Source: Paraburkholderia saeva
GTDB lineage: Bacteria; Pseudomonadota; Gammaproteobacteria; Burkholderiales; Burkholderiaceae
Length of the DNA: 64,000 nt
Assembly (NCBI RefSeq): GCF_907164555.1
Contig: NZ_CAJQZC010000003.1
Span: forward strand, 682,001-746,000
Direction of reading: 5' to 3'
This document shows positions 33,685 through 41,049 of the stretch, one piece after another (the first letter of the stretch is position 1; every line of letters starts with the position of its first letter). Below the pieces are notes generated by a model. It was not told where the DNA came from and did not search any database. It worked only from the letters and a program-made list of their open reading frames with translations. The translations under genes were made by a program, and so were the position numbers.

Positions 33685-34692
33685 CTATGGGCTGCTTCTA
33701 TGGCGACTGCGCCATTCACGGGGTGTCATCTGAAAGCGCCCCTGGAACCAGACCGTGAACGACCCCTGGTTGGTGTAACCCAGCAGGGCGGCGACCCGGC
33801 CGATCGGATAGCGTGGGTTGAGGAGATAGCGCACGGCGAGGTCACGCCGCACTTCTTCAACGATGCCCGAGAAACTGGAACCGGTCGAATCGAGCTGGCG
33901 CTGCAGCGTGCGCACTGTCAGGTTCACCTGCCGCGCGACCAGTTCGACCGAGGCCTGACTGAGCGGCAACAGCAGATAAATCGCCTTGCGCACTTCCAGC
34001 GCAATCGAATCGGCCGCCATCGCGTTGAGCGGATTGGCGAGACTTTCCGCGTAACGGACCAGTACGGGGTCCGCATTTGGATTCGGAAAGTCCAGATCTT
34101 CCGTCGAGCAGACGAAACCGTTGAAGTCGCTTTCAAACGTGATCGGGCATCCGAAGAACCGGCGGTGGAAGGCGAGGTCACCCGGCGCCGGATGCGTGAA
34201 ATGCACACTGTGCGGTTTCCAGTGGGCGCCGAGCAGCGCGCTGGAGTGACGGGACAGCACGCCCACTGCCAGCTCCATCGCCTGCACGGTCCGCGTGCCC
34301 GGTTCTGCGACAAGCTCTTCACGGATCGTTACCGTGTCGCCGGTCGTTTCGACGTGAATACCCAGCGCTTCGTTGAGCAGATGTCGATATTGGGCAGCGG
34401 CCAGCAGCACGTCGCGTAGCGTGCGCTTGTGGGCGAGCAGAATGTTGACAACTCCACTACCGAACTGCTGGCGCGTTTGCGCAATCTGTAGCCCGAGTGT
34501 TGGACACGACGCTCTTTCCGCCGTTATTTCCAGCAGCCGGCAGGCGCCGTCGGCCGGAATCCGGTCATCCGGGTTCGCCATCGCCACCGCGTCGAGACCG
34601 ACTTCCTGCACCAGTTCATAGGGATTGAGCCCGAGACGTCGCGTCACGTCGAAATAGCCGTGCATCGACGACGATCTCACCATGGTTTGCAT
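33685..34692 (-). CDS. AraC-family regulator, divergent from cluster B
   Basis: A 335-residue AraC-type regulator of the OruR/ArgR-like class. The first two-thirds form an AraC-binding-type ligand domain (LGLNPYELVQEVGLDAVAM, then LGLQIAQTRQQFGSGVVNIL), and the C-terminus has the double helix-turn-helix, with VELVARQVNLTVRTLQRQL as first recognition helix and RVAALLGYTNQGSFTVWF as the second with the family F-x-x-x-F end. It is divergent from the BKACE gene, 209 bp apart, and most likely activates cluster B in the presence of its substrate. Its 3' end is 99 bp from the chemoreceptor stop. Confidence 0.92.
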   Translation of the reverse strand: MQTMVRSSSMHGYFDVTRRLGLNPYELVQEVGLDAVAMANPDDRIPADGACRLLEITAERASCPTLGLQIAQTRQQFGSGVVNILLAHKRTLRDVLLAAAQYRHLLNEALGIHVETTGDTVTIREELVAEPGTRTVQAMELAVGVLSRHSSALLGAHWKPHSVHFTHPAPGDLAFHRRFFGCPITFESDFNGFVCSTEDLDFPNPNADPVLVRYAESLANPLNAMAADSIALEVRKAIYLLLPLSQASVELVARQVNLTVRTLQRQLDSTGSSFSGIVEEVRRDLAVRYLLNPRYPIGRVAALLGYTNQGSFTVWFQGRFQMTPREWRSRHRSSP

Positions 34693-34780
34693 CTGATTTT
34701 GTTCCTTTTTTTGCCGGAGCGCGGCCTGTCTGCACAGGACTGGTGTTAACGCCTAGTGTCGTCGAATCATAAAACAATGT

Positions 34781-34806
34781 CACCAAAAACGAAAACTGCT
34801 TTGGTG
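34781..34806. promoter_or_regulatory. Inverted repeat CACCAAA-N12-TTTGGTG in the AraC/BKACE region
   Basis: Two 7-bp arms separated by 12 bp lie between the divergent AraC and BKACE genes. TGTC also occurs at 34757 and 34778, about two turns apart. Either could be the AraC-type activator site. The proposal rests on position and symmetry only. Confidence 0.35.
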
Positions 34807-34901
34807 GATTGCCGTATCTTCGCCTCACTGATTCATTTTCCGTCGCGTCCAGAATGGCCCTGGCGCGGAGGTGGAAAGTCCAACTATATCTGGAGGAAAC
34901 G

Positions 34902-35957
34902 ATGCAATTCTTCGACGACTCGCTGCACCCCGAAAATCAGGAAAAGGTAGTCATCACCGTCGCGCCGTACGGCCCGGAATGGATGCCGGAGGACTTTCCT
35001 GAAGACATTCCGGTGACGATGGAAGAGCAGATTCAAAAGGCCGTCGACTGCTACAACGCAGGCGCAACGGTGCTTCACCTGCACGTGCGTGAACTGGACG
35101 GCAAGGGCTCCAAGCGTCTGTCGAAGTTCAATGAACTGATCGCAGGCGTGCGCGCAGCCGTGCCGGACATGATCATCCAGGTGGGTGGCTCGATTTCGTT
35201 CGCACCGGAAGACGACGGACAGGCAGCGAAGTGGCTTTCCGACGACACGCGCCACATGCTCGCCGACCTCGAACCGAAGCCGGACCAGGTGACCGTCGCG
35301 ATCAATACGACGCAGATGAACATCATGGAGTTGCTGTATCCGGAGTACCTTGAAGGCACTTCGCTGGCGAACCCGCTTCTCCATACCGCATATAGCGAAA
35401 TGACTGTGCCGGCCGGCCCGGCATGGGTGGAAGAGCATCTGCGACGCCTGCAGGCCTCGGGCATCCAGCCACACTTCCAGCTCACCGGCATCCACGCGCT
35501 CGAAACGCTGGATCGCCTCGTGCGCAAGGGCGTCTACAAGGGTCCGCTGAACCTGACGTGGATTGGCATCGGTGGCGGCTTCGACGGCCCGAACCCGTTC
35601 AACTTCTTCAACTTCGTCCATCGTGCGCCTGAAGGCGGCACGCTGACGGCCGAATCGCTCCTGAAGAACGTCCTGCCGTTCAACATGATGGCGATGGCGA
35701 TGGGTCTGCATCCGCGCTGCGGCATCGAGGACACGATCATCGACCAGCACGGCAACCGGATGACGTCGGTGCAGCAGATCGAACAGTGCGTGCGCGTAGC
35801 GCGCGAACTGGGTCGCGAGATCGCGACGGGCAAGGAAGCGCGCGCGATCTACAAGATCGGTGTGCAGTACAAGAGCGTCGAGGAGACGCTCGCGGCCAAC
35901 GGCATGGCGCCGAACCGCAAGCCGGGCGTGAAGAGCCGGCCGTTGCGCGCAGCGTAA
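34902..35957 (+). CDS. Beta-keto acid cleavage enzyme (BKACE, DUF849)
   Basis: A 351-residue zinc enzyme of the BKACE family. These TIM-barrel proteins use acetyl-CoA to cleave a beta-keto acid into acetoacetate plus a new CoA thioester; known substrates include 3-keto-5-aminohexanoate and dehydrocarnitine. The start ATVLHLHVRELDG holds the zinc histidines His59 and His61, and HARTPHR-type motifs are absent as expected. TGGAGGAAA precedes the ATG, a strong site. It is the first gene of cluster B, divergent from the AraC regulator. The substrate cannot be told from sequence: no carnitine dehydrogenase is near, so dehydrocarnitine is only one possibility. Confidence 0.93.
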   Translation: MQFFDDSLHPENQEKVVITVAPYGPEWMPEDFPEDIPVTMEEQIQKAVDCYNAGATVLHLHVRELDGKGSKRLSKFNELIAGVRAAVPDMIIQVGGSISFAPEDDGQAAKWLSDDTRHMLADLEPKPDQVTVAINTTQMNIMELLYPEYLEGTSLANPLLHTAYSEMTVPAGPAWVEEHLRRLQASGIQPHFQLTGIHALETLDRLVRKGVYKGPLNLTWIGIGGGFDGPNPFNFFNFVHRAPEGGTLTAESLLKNVLPFNMMAMAMGLHPRCGIEDTIIDQHGNRMTSVQQIEQCVRVARELGREIATGKEARAIYKIGVQYKSVEETLAANGMAPNRKPGVKSRPLRAA

Positions 35958-35967
35958 CAGGGGGGCG

Positions 35968-35999
35968 CCGCCATCGACACGACATCGTGCCGGTGGCGG
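35968..35999 (+). other. Stem-loop between BKACE and MFS genes
   Basis: An imperfect 14-bp stem (35968-35981 with 35986-35999; one G-T wobble and one mismatch) closes a 4-nt loop, 10 bp after the BKACE stop. A second small dyad (TCCCG and CGGGA, 36014-36032) follows. It may partly terminate or protect the upstream mRNA, giving more BKACE than transporter. Confidence 0.5.
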
Positions 36000-36108
36000 T
36001 TAGAGAAGGAGGCTCCCGGACCCGGTTCGGGAAGCGACACACATATCGGCCCCTTTGGTCCCTTGCGGGCAAAAGGAAAGAGATGCCGAGAGATGGATGG
36101 AGACAAAA

Positions 36109-37428
36109 ATGCTTTTGCAGCACGCTGAGCCCGCAACGGGCGAATTAACGGCAACGAAGTCGGACATACCGGTCTATGCGTGGGTGGTTTGCGCACTCAC
36201 GATCGGTCTGCTGCTTTCCGACTATATGTCGCGTCAGGTATTGAACGCAGTCTTTCCGTTTATCAAGTCTGCGTGGAACCTTTCCGACACGAAGCTGGGT
36301 TCGCTCAGCAGCGTGGTTGCATTGATGGTTGGCGTGCTGACCTTTCCGCTTTCGGTTCTCGCGGATCGCTGGGGCCGCGTCAAGAGCATTGCACTGATGG
36401 CAGCGCTGTGGAGTCTCGCGACCCTTGGCTGTGCGATCTCGACGAATTACGGCGAGATGTTGATTGCGCGTGCATTCGTCGGGATAGGCGAGGCGGCCTA
36501 CGGCAGCGTGGGCATCGCGCTGGTTCTGAGTATTTTTCCGGCGCGTCTGCGCGCCACGCTCACGGGTACCTTCATGGCGGGCGGCGCGTTTGGCTCCGTG
36601 CTGGGCATGGCGATCGGCGGTGCCGTCGGGACCCACCTCGGATGGCGCTGGTCGTTCGGCGCAATGGCCTGCCTCGGTATCGTGCTCGTGGTCGTCTATC
36701 GTTGCGTTGTCACCGAGAAAAGACTGGCGCAACTGCAACCGTCGAGCGCCGCGAAGAAGGATGACCTCGGCGTGCGCATGAGTTTCCGCGCGCTGGTGAA
36801 GGGGCTGTTTTCCACGCGGTCCGTCGTTTGCGCCTACGTGGGCAGCGGTATTCATCTGCTCGTACCGGCGGCCGTGTGGGCGTGGATGCCGAGCTTCCTG
36901 AACCGCTATTACGGTATGGCGCCTGGCAAGGCAGCCATGAGTGCCGCGGTGTTTGTGCTGGTAACCGGCCTTGGCATGATCGTGTGCGGCAATCTGGCCG
37001 ACCGTCTCAACAGGAAGGTTGCACAAAGAAAGTGGCTGACCGCGATCGCGTACTGCCTCTTGTGCTGCGTGCTGCTCGGCACGGCTTTCCAGCTGCCGGC
37101 CGGCCCGGTGCAGCTCGTCCTGATCGGTTGCGGCATGTTCTTCTGTGCTGGCGCGACGGGGCCTTCGGGTGCGATGGTAGCGAACCTTACGCCGCCGTCG
37201 ATCCACGCGTCGGCATTCGCCACGCTGACACTCGCGAACAACCTGCTGGGCCTCGCACCGGCGGCGATTCTCACGGGCATCGTCGCAGACCGCATCGGCC
37301 TGCTCGGCGCCCTGCAACTGGTGCCGCTTGCACCGCTGCTCGCCGCTGTCGCGTTCGCTATCGGCCGCCGCAGTTACAGGCGCGATCTCGACTGTGTGAA
37401 CGCACTGCGTGAGCAGGCCGGACACTAG
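36109..37428 (+). CDS. Spinster-like MFS transporter, copy 2
   Basis: A 439-residue MFS carrier very similar along its length to the 437-residue protein at 22925: shared stretches include LLLSDYMSRQVL, LADRWGR with SIALM, and FVG(I/V)GEAAYGSVG. ATGGAGAC precedes the ATG at 36109. It likely imports the substrate of the TauD enzyme of cluster B. It has about 12 helices, with the motif A loop LADRWGRVKSIALM. The two copies differ most in the linker around residues 215-235 and at the C-terminus. The gene is flanked by two stem-loops, so its expression may be set separately from BKACE and the downstream genes. Confidence 0.92.
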   Translation: MLLQHAEPATGELTATKSDIPVYAWVVCALTIGLLLSDYMSRQVLNAVFPFIKSAWNLSDTKLGSLSSVVALMVGVLTFPLSVLADRWGRVKSIALMAALWSLATLGCAISTNYGEMLIARAFVGIGEAAYGSVGIALVLSIFPARLRATLTGTFMAGGAFGSVLGMAIGGAVGTHLGWRWSFGAMACLGIVLVVVYRCVVTEKRLAQLQPSSAAKKDDLGVRMSFRALVKGLFSTRSVVCAYVGSGIHLLVPAAVWAWMPSFLNRYYGMAPGKAAMSAAVFVLVTGLGMIVCGNLADRLNRKVAQRKWLTAIAYCLLCCVLLGTAFQLPAGPVQLVLIGCGMFFCAGATGPSGAMVANLTPPSIHASAFATLTLANNLLGLAPAAILTGIVADRIGLLGALQLVPLAPLLAAVAFAIGRRSYRRDLDCVNALREQAGH

Positions 37429-37477
37429 CCACGTCGCGCTGGAGCACGGCAGTACCCGGACGTCATGCAGTAACAGA

Positions 37478-37513
37478 CGCCTGCGGCGGGAGGCGATGGT
37501 CCTCCGGCAGGCG
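37478..37513 (+). terminator. Stem-loop with T-run between MFS and quinone oxidoreductase genes
   Basis: Arms CGCCTGC (37478-37484) and GCAGGCG (37507-37513) close an inner GGAGG/CCTCC pair; CAATCCTTTT follows. It looks like an intrinsic, possibly partial, terminator within cluster B, which would split the cluster into two expression units. Confidence 0.6.
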
Positions 37514-37555
37514 CAATCCTTTTAGTAGATCAAGAAACAACCTGGAGAACGAATC

Positions 37556-38536
37556 ATGGCGAAAGCAGTCCGCTTTCATGAAACCGGTGGCCCTGAGGTC
37601 TTGCGTTACGAAGACGTTGAAGTGGGCGATCCGGGCCCGGGGCAGGTTCGCCTGCGCCATGAGGCAGTTGGCCTGAACTTCGCGGATACCTATTTCCGCT
37701 CCGGACTGTATCCGGTCCCGCTGCCTGCCGGCATGGGCGTGGAAGCAGCCGGTGTGGTCGAAGCGCTGGGTGCGGGCGTCACGAACGTTGCGGTGGGCGA
37801 TCGCGTCACCTACACCGGCTTCATTAACACGCTTGGCGCGTACAGCACCGAGCGCCTGTGCCCGGCCGCACCGCTCATCAAGCTGCCCGACAGCATCGCG
37901 TGCGAAACGGCTGCAGCCATGACCATGCGGGGCCTGACCTCGTCGTATCTGATGCGACGCATCTATGACTTCAAGGCCGGCGACACGGTCCTGCTGCACG
38001 CGGCCGCTGGCGGCGTCGGGCTGATCGTCTCGCAATGGGCGAAGCTGCTCGGGGTCACGGTGATCGGTACCGTGTCGAGCGACGCGAAGGCGGAAGTCGC
38101 CCGCGCGCATGGCTGCGATTACACCATCAACTACAGCCATGAAGATGTCGCACGGCGCGTGCGCGAGCTGACCGATGGCATTGGCGTCAACGTCGTTTTC
38201 GACAGCGTCGGCAAGGACACCTTCGAAGCCACGCTGGATTCGGTCAAGCGCCGTGGTCTCATTGTTTGCGTGGGCACGGCATCGGGCCCGATCCCTGCAT
38301 TCAACCCGCAGATCCTCGCAATGAAAGGCTCGCCGTATCTGACGCGTCCGGCGCTCGCCGACTATATCGCCGACCCGGCGGAAAAAGCGGACCTCGCTGC
38401 CGCAATGTTCGGCCACGTTGCGGCCGGCCGCATCAAGATCGAGATCAACCAGCGTTACTCGCTCGAGGATGCCGCGCAGGCGCATCGCGATCTCGAAACG
38501 CGCAAGACGACGGGCTCGTCGGTCTTCGTTATCTAG
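37556..38536 (+). CDS. Quinone oxidoreductase-like MDR enzyme
   Basis: A 326-residue zinc-free medium-chain dehydrogenase/reductase, similar to NADPH:quinone reductase QorA. It shows the nucleotide-binding motif HAAAGGVGLIVSQWAKLLG and the N-terminal NFADTYFRSGLYPVPLPAGMG. No zinc cysteines are present, as expected for quinone or enoyl reductases. It may reduce an unsaturated or quinone-type intermediate of cluster B. CTGGAGAAC precedes the ATG. The next gene, TauD copy 2, starts only 10 bp after its stop. Confidence 0.92.
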   Translation: MAKAVRFHETGGPEVLRYEDVEVGDPGPGQVRLRHEAVGLNFADTYFRSGLYPVPLPAGMGVEAAGVVEALGAGVTNVAVGDRVTYTGFINTLGAYSTERLCPAAPLIKLPDSIACETAAAMTMRGLTSSYLMRRIYDFKAGDTVLLHAAAGGVGLIVSQWAKLLGVTVIGTVSSDAKAEVARAHGCDYTINYSHEDVARRVRELTDGIGVNVVFDSVGKDTFEATLDSVKRRGLIVCVGTASGPIPAFNPQILAMKGSPYLTRPALADYIADPAEKADLAAAMFGHVAAGRIKIEINQRYSLEDAAQAHRDLETRKTTGSSVFVI

Positions 38537-38546
38537 GGAGGGCACC

Positions 38547-39395
38547 ATGCGTGTCGAACAACTCACCAACGCCCTCGGCGCTGAACTGGTCGGCGTCAAG
38601 CTCGCCGATGCGATCCATGACGATGGGCTCTTCGCCGAGATCCGCGCGAACCTGGTCAAACATCGCGTGCTGTTCCTGCGCGATCAGGACATCAGCCGCG
38701 CTGAACATGTCAGTTTCGCGCGCCGCTTCGGCGAACTGGAAGATCACCCGGTTGCGGGCAGCGACCCTGAGCATCCGGGACTCGTGCGTATCTACAAGTC
38801 GCCGGACCAGCCCAACGACCGCTACGAAAATTCCTGGCACTCGGACGCCACGTGGCGGGAAGCCCCGCCATTTGGCGCCGTGCTGCGCTGCGTCGAATGT
38901 CCGCCCGTCGGCGGCGACACGATGTGGGCAAACATGGTGCTCGCGTATGAGAACCTGCCCGCGCACGTGAAGGAGCAGATCGCCGATTTGCGCGCACGCC
39001 ACAGCATCGAGGCGAGTTTCGGTGCGGCGATGCCGATCGAGAAGCGCCATGCACTGAAGGCCCAGTACCCCGACGCGGAGCATCCGGTCGTGCGCACGCA
39101 CCCCGACACGGGCGAGAAGATTCTGTTCGTCAATGCGTTCACGACGCACTTCACGAACTTCCACACGCCGGCGCGCGTGCGTTTCGGTCAGGACGCCAAT
39201 CCGGGCGCGTCCGAACTGCTGCGTTATCTGATCAGCCAGGCGTATATCCCGGAGCACCAGGTGCGCTGGCGCTGGAAGCCGAACAGCATCGCGATCTGGG
39301 ACAACCGCAGCACACAGCACTACGCAGTGATGGATTACCCGCCGTGCCATCGCAAGATGGACCGCGCGGGCATTGTCGGCGACCGGCCGTACTAA
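38547..39395 (+). CDS. TauD/TfdA-family 2-oxoglutarate-dependent dioxygenase, copy 2
   Basis: A 282-residue enzyme, the paralogue of the one at 21942, same length without gaps; I count about 45 differences, near 84% identity. The triad is His98-Asp100 (WHSDATW) and His258 (TQHYAV), with Arg269. Substrate-near loops differ little (HFTNFHTPAR here), so the two may act on the same or very close compounds. It follows the quinone oxidoreductase at 10 bp and precedes the hydrolase at 18 bp. AGGGAGGGC precedes the ATG. In cluster B it is not paired with an HD-domain enzyme, unlike copy 1. Confidence 0.93.
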   Translation: MRVEQLTNALGAELVGVKLADAIHDDGLFAEIRANLVKHRVLFLRDQDISRAEHVSFARRFGELEDHPVAGSDPEHPGLVRIYKSPDQPNDRYENSWHSDATWREAPPFGAVLRCVECPPVGGDTMWANMVLAYENLPAHVKEQIADLRARHSIEASFGAAMPIEKRHALKAQYPDAEHPVVRTHPDTGEKILFVNAFTTHFTNFHTPARVRFGQDANPGASELLRYLISQAYIPEHQVRWRWKPNSIAIWDNRSTQHYAVMDYPPCHRKMDRAGIVGDRPY

Positions 39396-39413
39396 CCTGA
39401 AGGGATCCGCATC

Positions 39414-39974
39414 GTGACTCTCAATACAGAACCGACCGTACTGATCGTGCCGGGTCTGCGCGACCACGTCGCCGAACACTGGCAGACGCTGTTGCAGGCG
39501 CGCCTGCCCAAGGCAGCTTCGGTGCCGCCGCTCGAGCACGACAAGCTCAGCTGTGCGGCGCGTGTCGCGGCACTGGACGAGGCGATCGCGAAGATCGATG
39601 GCCCGATCGTACTGGTCGCTCATAGCGCCGGTGTGATGATTACCGTGCAATGGGCGCAGCGCCACAATCGCCCGATCCAGGGCGCGTTGCTCGCGACGCC
39701 CGCGGACGTGGAAATGCCCATGCCCGCCGGCTATCCGACGCTCGACGCGCTCGAAGCGAATGGCTGGCTGCCGCATCCGCGCAAGCCGTTGCCGTTCCCG
39801 AGCATTCTGGGCGCCAGCCGCAACGATCCGCTGGGAGCGTTCGATCGTGCTGCGGCGATGGCCGCGGACTGGGGCAGCCGCCTCGTCGACCTCGGCGAGG
39901 TCGGGCATCTGAACCCGGCGGCCGGCTACGGCGAGTGGCCGCAGGCAGAAACCCTGATTCGTGAGCTTCTCTGA
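39414..39974 (+). CDS. RBBP9/YdeN-like alpha/beta hydrolase
   Basis: A 186-residue small serine hydrolase. The nucleophile elbow is VLVAHSAGVMITVQWA; the aspartate and histidine are probably in LGASRNDPLGAF and VGHLNPAAG. Length and the initial VLIVPGLRDHVAEHWQTLLQ are typical of RBBP9/YdeN proteins, whose substrates are mostly unknown. The start codon is GTG with AAGGGATC upstream. It ends 1 bp before the DsbA gene and is probably translated with it. It could hydrolyse an ester or amide intermediate. Confidence 0.88.
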   Translation: MTLNTEPTVLIVPGLRDHVAEHWQTLLQARLPKAASVPPLEHDKLSCAARVAALDEAIAKIDGPIVLVAHSAGVMITVQWAQRHNRPIQGALLATPADVEMPMPAGYPTLDALEANGWLPHPRKPLPFPSILGASRNDPLGAFDRAAAMAADWGSRLVDLGEVGHLNPAAGYGEWPQAETLIRELL

Positions 39975-39975
39975 C

Positions 39976-40680
39976 ATGAACGGGACAACGAAGCAGGGCA
40001 CGCCTGTCAATAGAAACGCGTCACTGACGGTCGATGTCCACTTCGATTTTGTCTGCCCGTGGTGCCTGATTGGCAAGCGCAATCTCGACGCGGCCGTCAA
40101 CCGCTTCGCCACCTTGCGCCCGGATGTCACCGTCAAGGTGCGGTGGCACTCGCATCAGTTGCTGCCGGATATGCCGGCAGGTGGCGTGCCTTATCAGGCG
40201 TTCTATGTGAATCGTCTGGGAAGTCCTGGCGCGGTCGCAGCGCGGCGCGCACAGGTCCAGGAGGCCGCGCACGCCGCTGGCGTCCAGCTGGCGTTCGACA
40301 GGATCGAGGTGATGCCCAACACGCGGGCAGCGCACGACCTCGTTTCGTGGGCCGTTGCGACGGGCGCGGGATTTTCGCCTGCGCCGCTGATCGACCGCCT
40401 CTTCACCGGCTACTTCATGGACGGCGAAGATATTGGCGACCCGGACGTGCTCGAGCGAATTGGCCTCGCGTGCGGCCTCGATGCGGCAGAGCTCGCCGAA
40501 CACCTGGCGGCAGCGCGACGCGGGGACAGCATGGCACGCCCAGATTCCCCGCAGGCTGACAGCGTGAGTGGCGTGCCGCATTTTGTGATCAATTCGGCCC
40601 TGTCGCTGTCAGGTGCATACTCGCCCGGCGCAATCGTGGATGCCATGTTGCGCTCGACGGGCGATCAGGAGAACAGATGA
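39976..40680 (+). CDS. DsbA-family oxidoreductase, FrnE-like
   Basis: A 234-residue cytoplasmic thioredoxin-fold protein with the active site FVCPWCLIG (Cys27 and Cys30). It lacks a signal peptide and has the long helical insertion of FrnE, a dithiol oxidoreductase group that also includes 2-hydroxychromene-2-carboxylate isomerase-like proteins. In cluster B it may isomerise an intermediate or serve redox repair; unclear. The ATG at 39976 lies right after the hydrolase stop; a GTG at 39961 is an alternative start. Its stop overlaps the Rieske start (ATGA). Confidence 0.87.
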   Translation: MNGTTKQGTPVNRNASLTVDVHFDFVCPWCLIGKRNLDAAVNRFATLRPDVTVKVRWHSHQLLPDMPAGGVPYQAFYVNRLGSPGAVAARRAQVQEAAHAAGVQLAFDRIEVMPNTRAAHDLVSWAVATGAGFSPAPLIDRLFTGYFMDGEDIGDPDVLERIGLACGLDAAELAEHLAAARRGDSMARPDSPQADSVSGVPHFVINSALSLSGAYSPGAIVDAMLRSTGDQENR

Positions 40681-41033
40681 TGTCGCGCCAGATACCCGTC
40701 GGGCCGGCCGATGAACTCGCGCCAGGACAGCGCAAGCTTGCTTTCGTCGATGGCCGCAGCATCGTGATCTTTAACATCGAAGGTGATCTCCACGCCATCG
40801 AAAACGCGTGCCCGCACAACGGCGCATCGCTTGCGGGCGGCCAGCTCGACGGGCACCTGCTTCGTTGCCCCGCGCACGGCCTGCGTTTCAACGTCGTGAC
40901 CGGTTGCATGCCGGGGATGGACGGTCTGAATCTGGACAAGATTCCCGTCCGGAACGTCGGCGGCACACTCGAACTCACTGTCGACGAGGCTTCGCCTCTG
41001 CAGTGCCACGCGCAGCAATGCGGAACAAGATAA
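40677..41033 (+). CDS. Rieske-type [2Fe-2S] ferredoxin
   Basis: A 118-residue soluble Rieske protein. The cluster ligands are Cys45-x-His47 (ENACPHNGASL) and Cys64-x-x-His67 (RCPAHGLRF), with 16 residues between. It has the size of NirD/BphF-type ferredoxins that feed ring-hydroxylating oxygenases, yet no oxygenase terminal component or reductase is in this window. Its partner could be the quinone oxidoreductase or an enzyme elsewhere. Start ATG overlaps the DsbA stop (ATGA); a second ATG at 40680 is possible. GGAGAAC precedes both. Confidence 0.92.
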   Translation: MMSRQIPVGPADELAPGQRKLAFVDGRSIVIFNIEGDLHAIENACPHNGASLAGGQLDGHLLRCPAHGLRFNVVTGCMPGMDGLNLDKIPVRNVGGTLELTVDEASPLQCHAQQCGTR

Positions 41034-41049
41034 TTCAGGAAGGTACCCC

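Noticed and set aside
38529..40136. 535-codon reverse frame over TauD copy 2 and the hydrolase
   Set aside because: It spans two coding genes in antisense and has no family resemblance.
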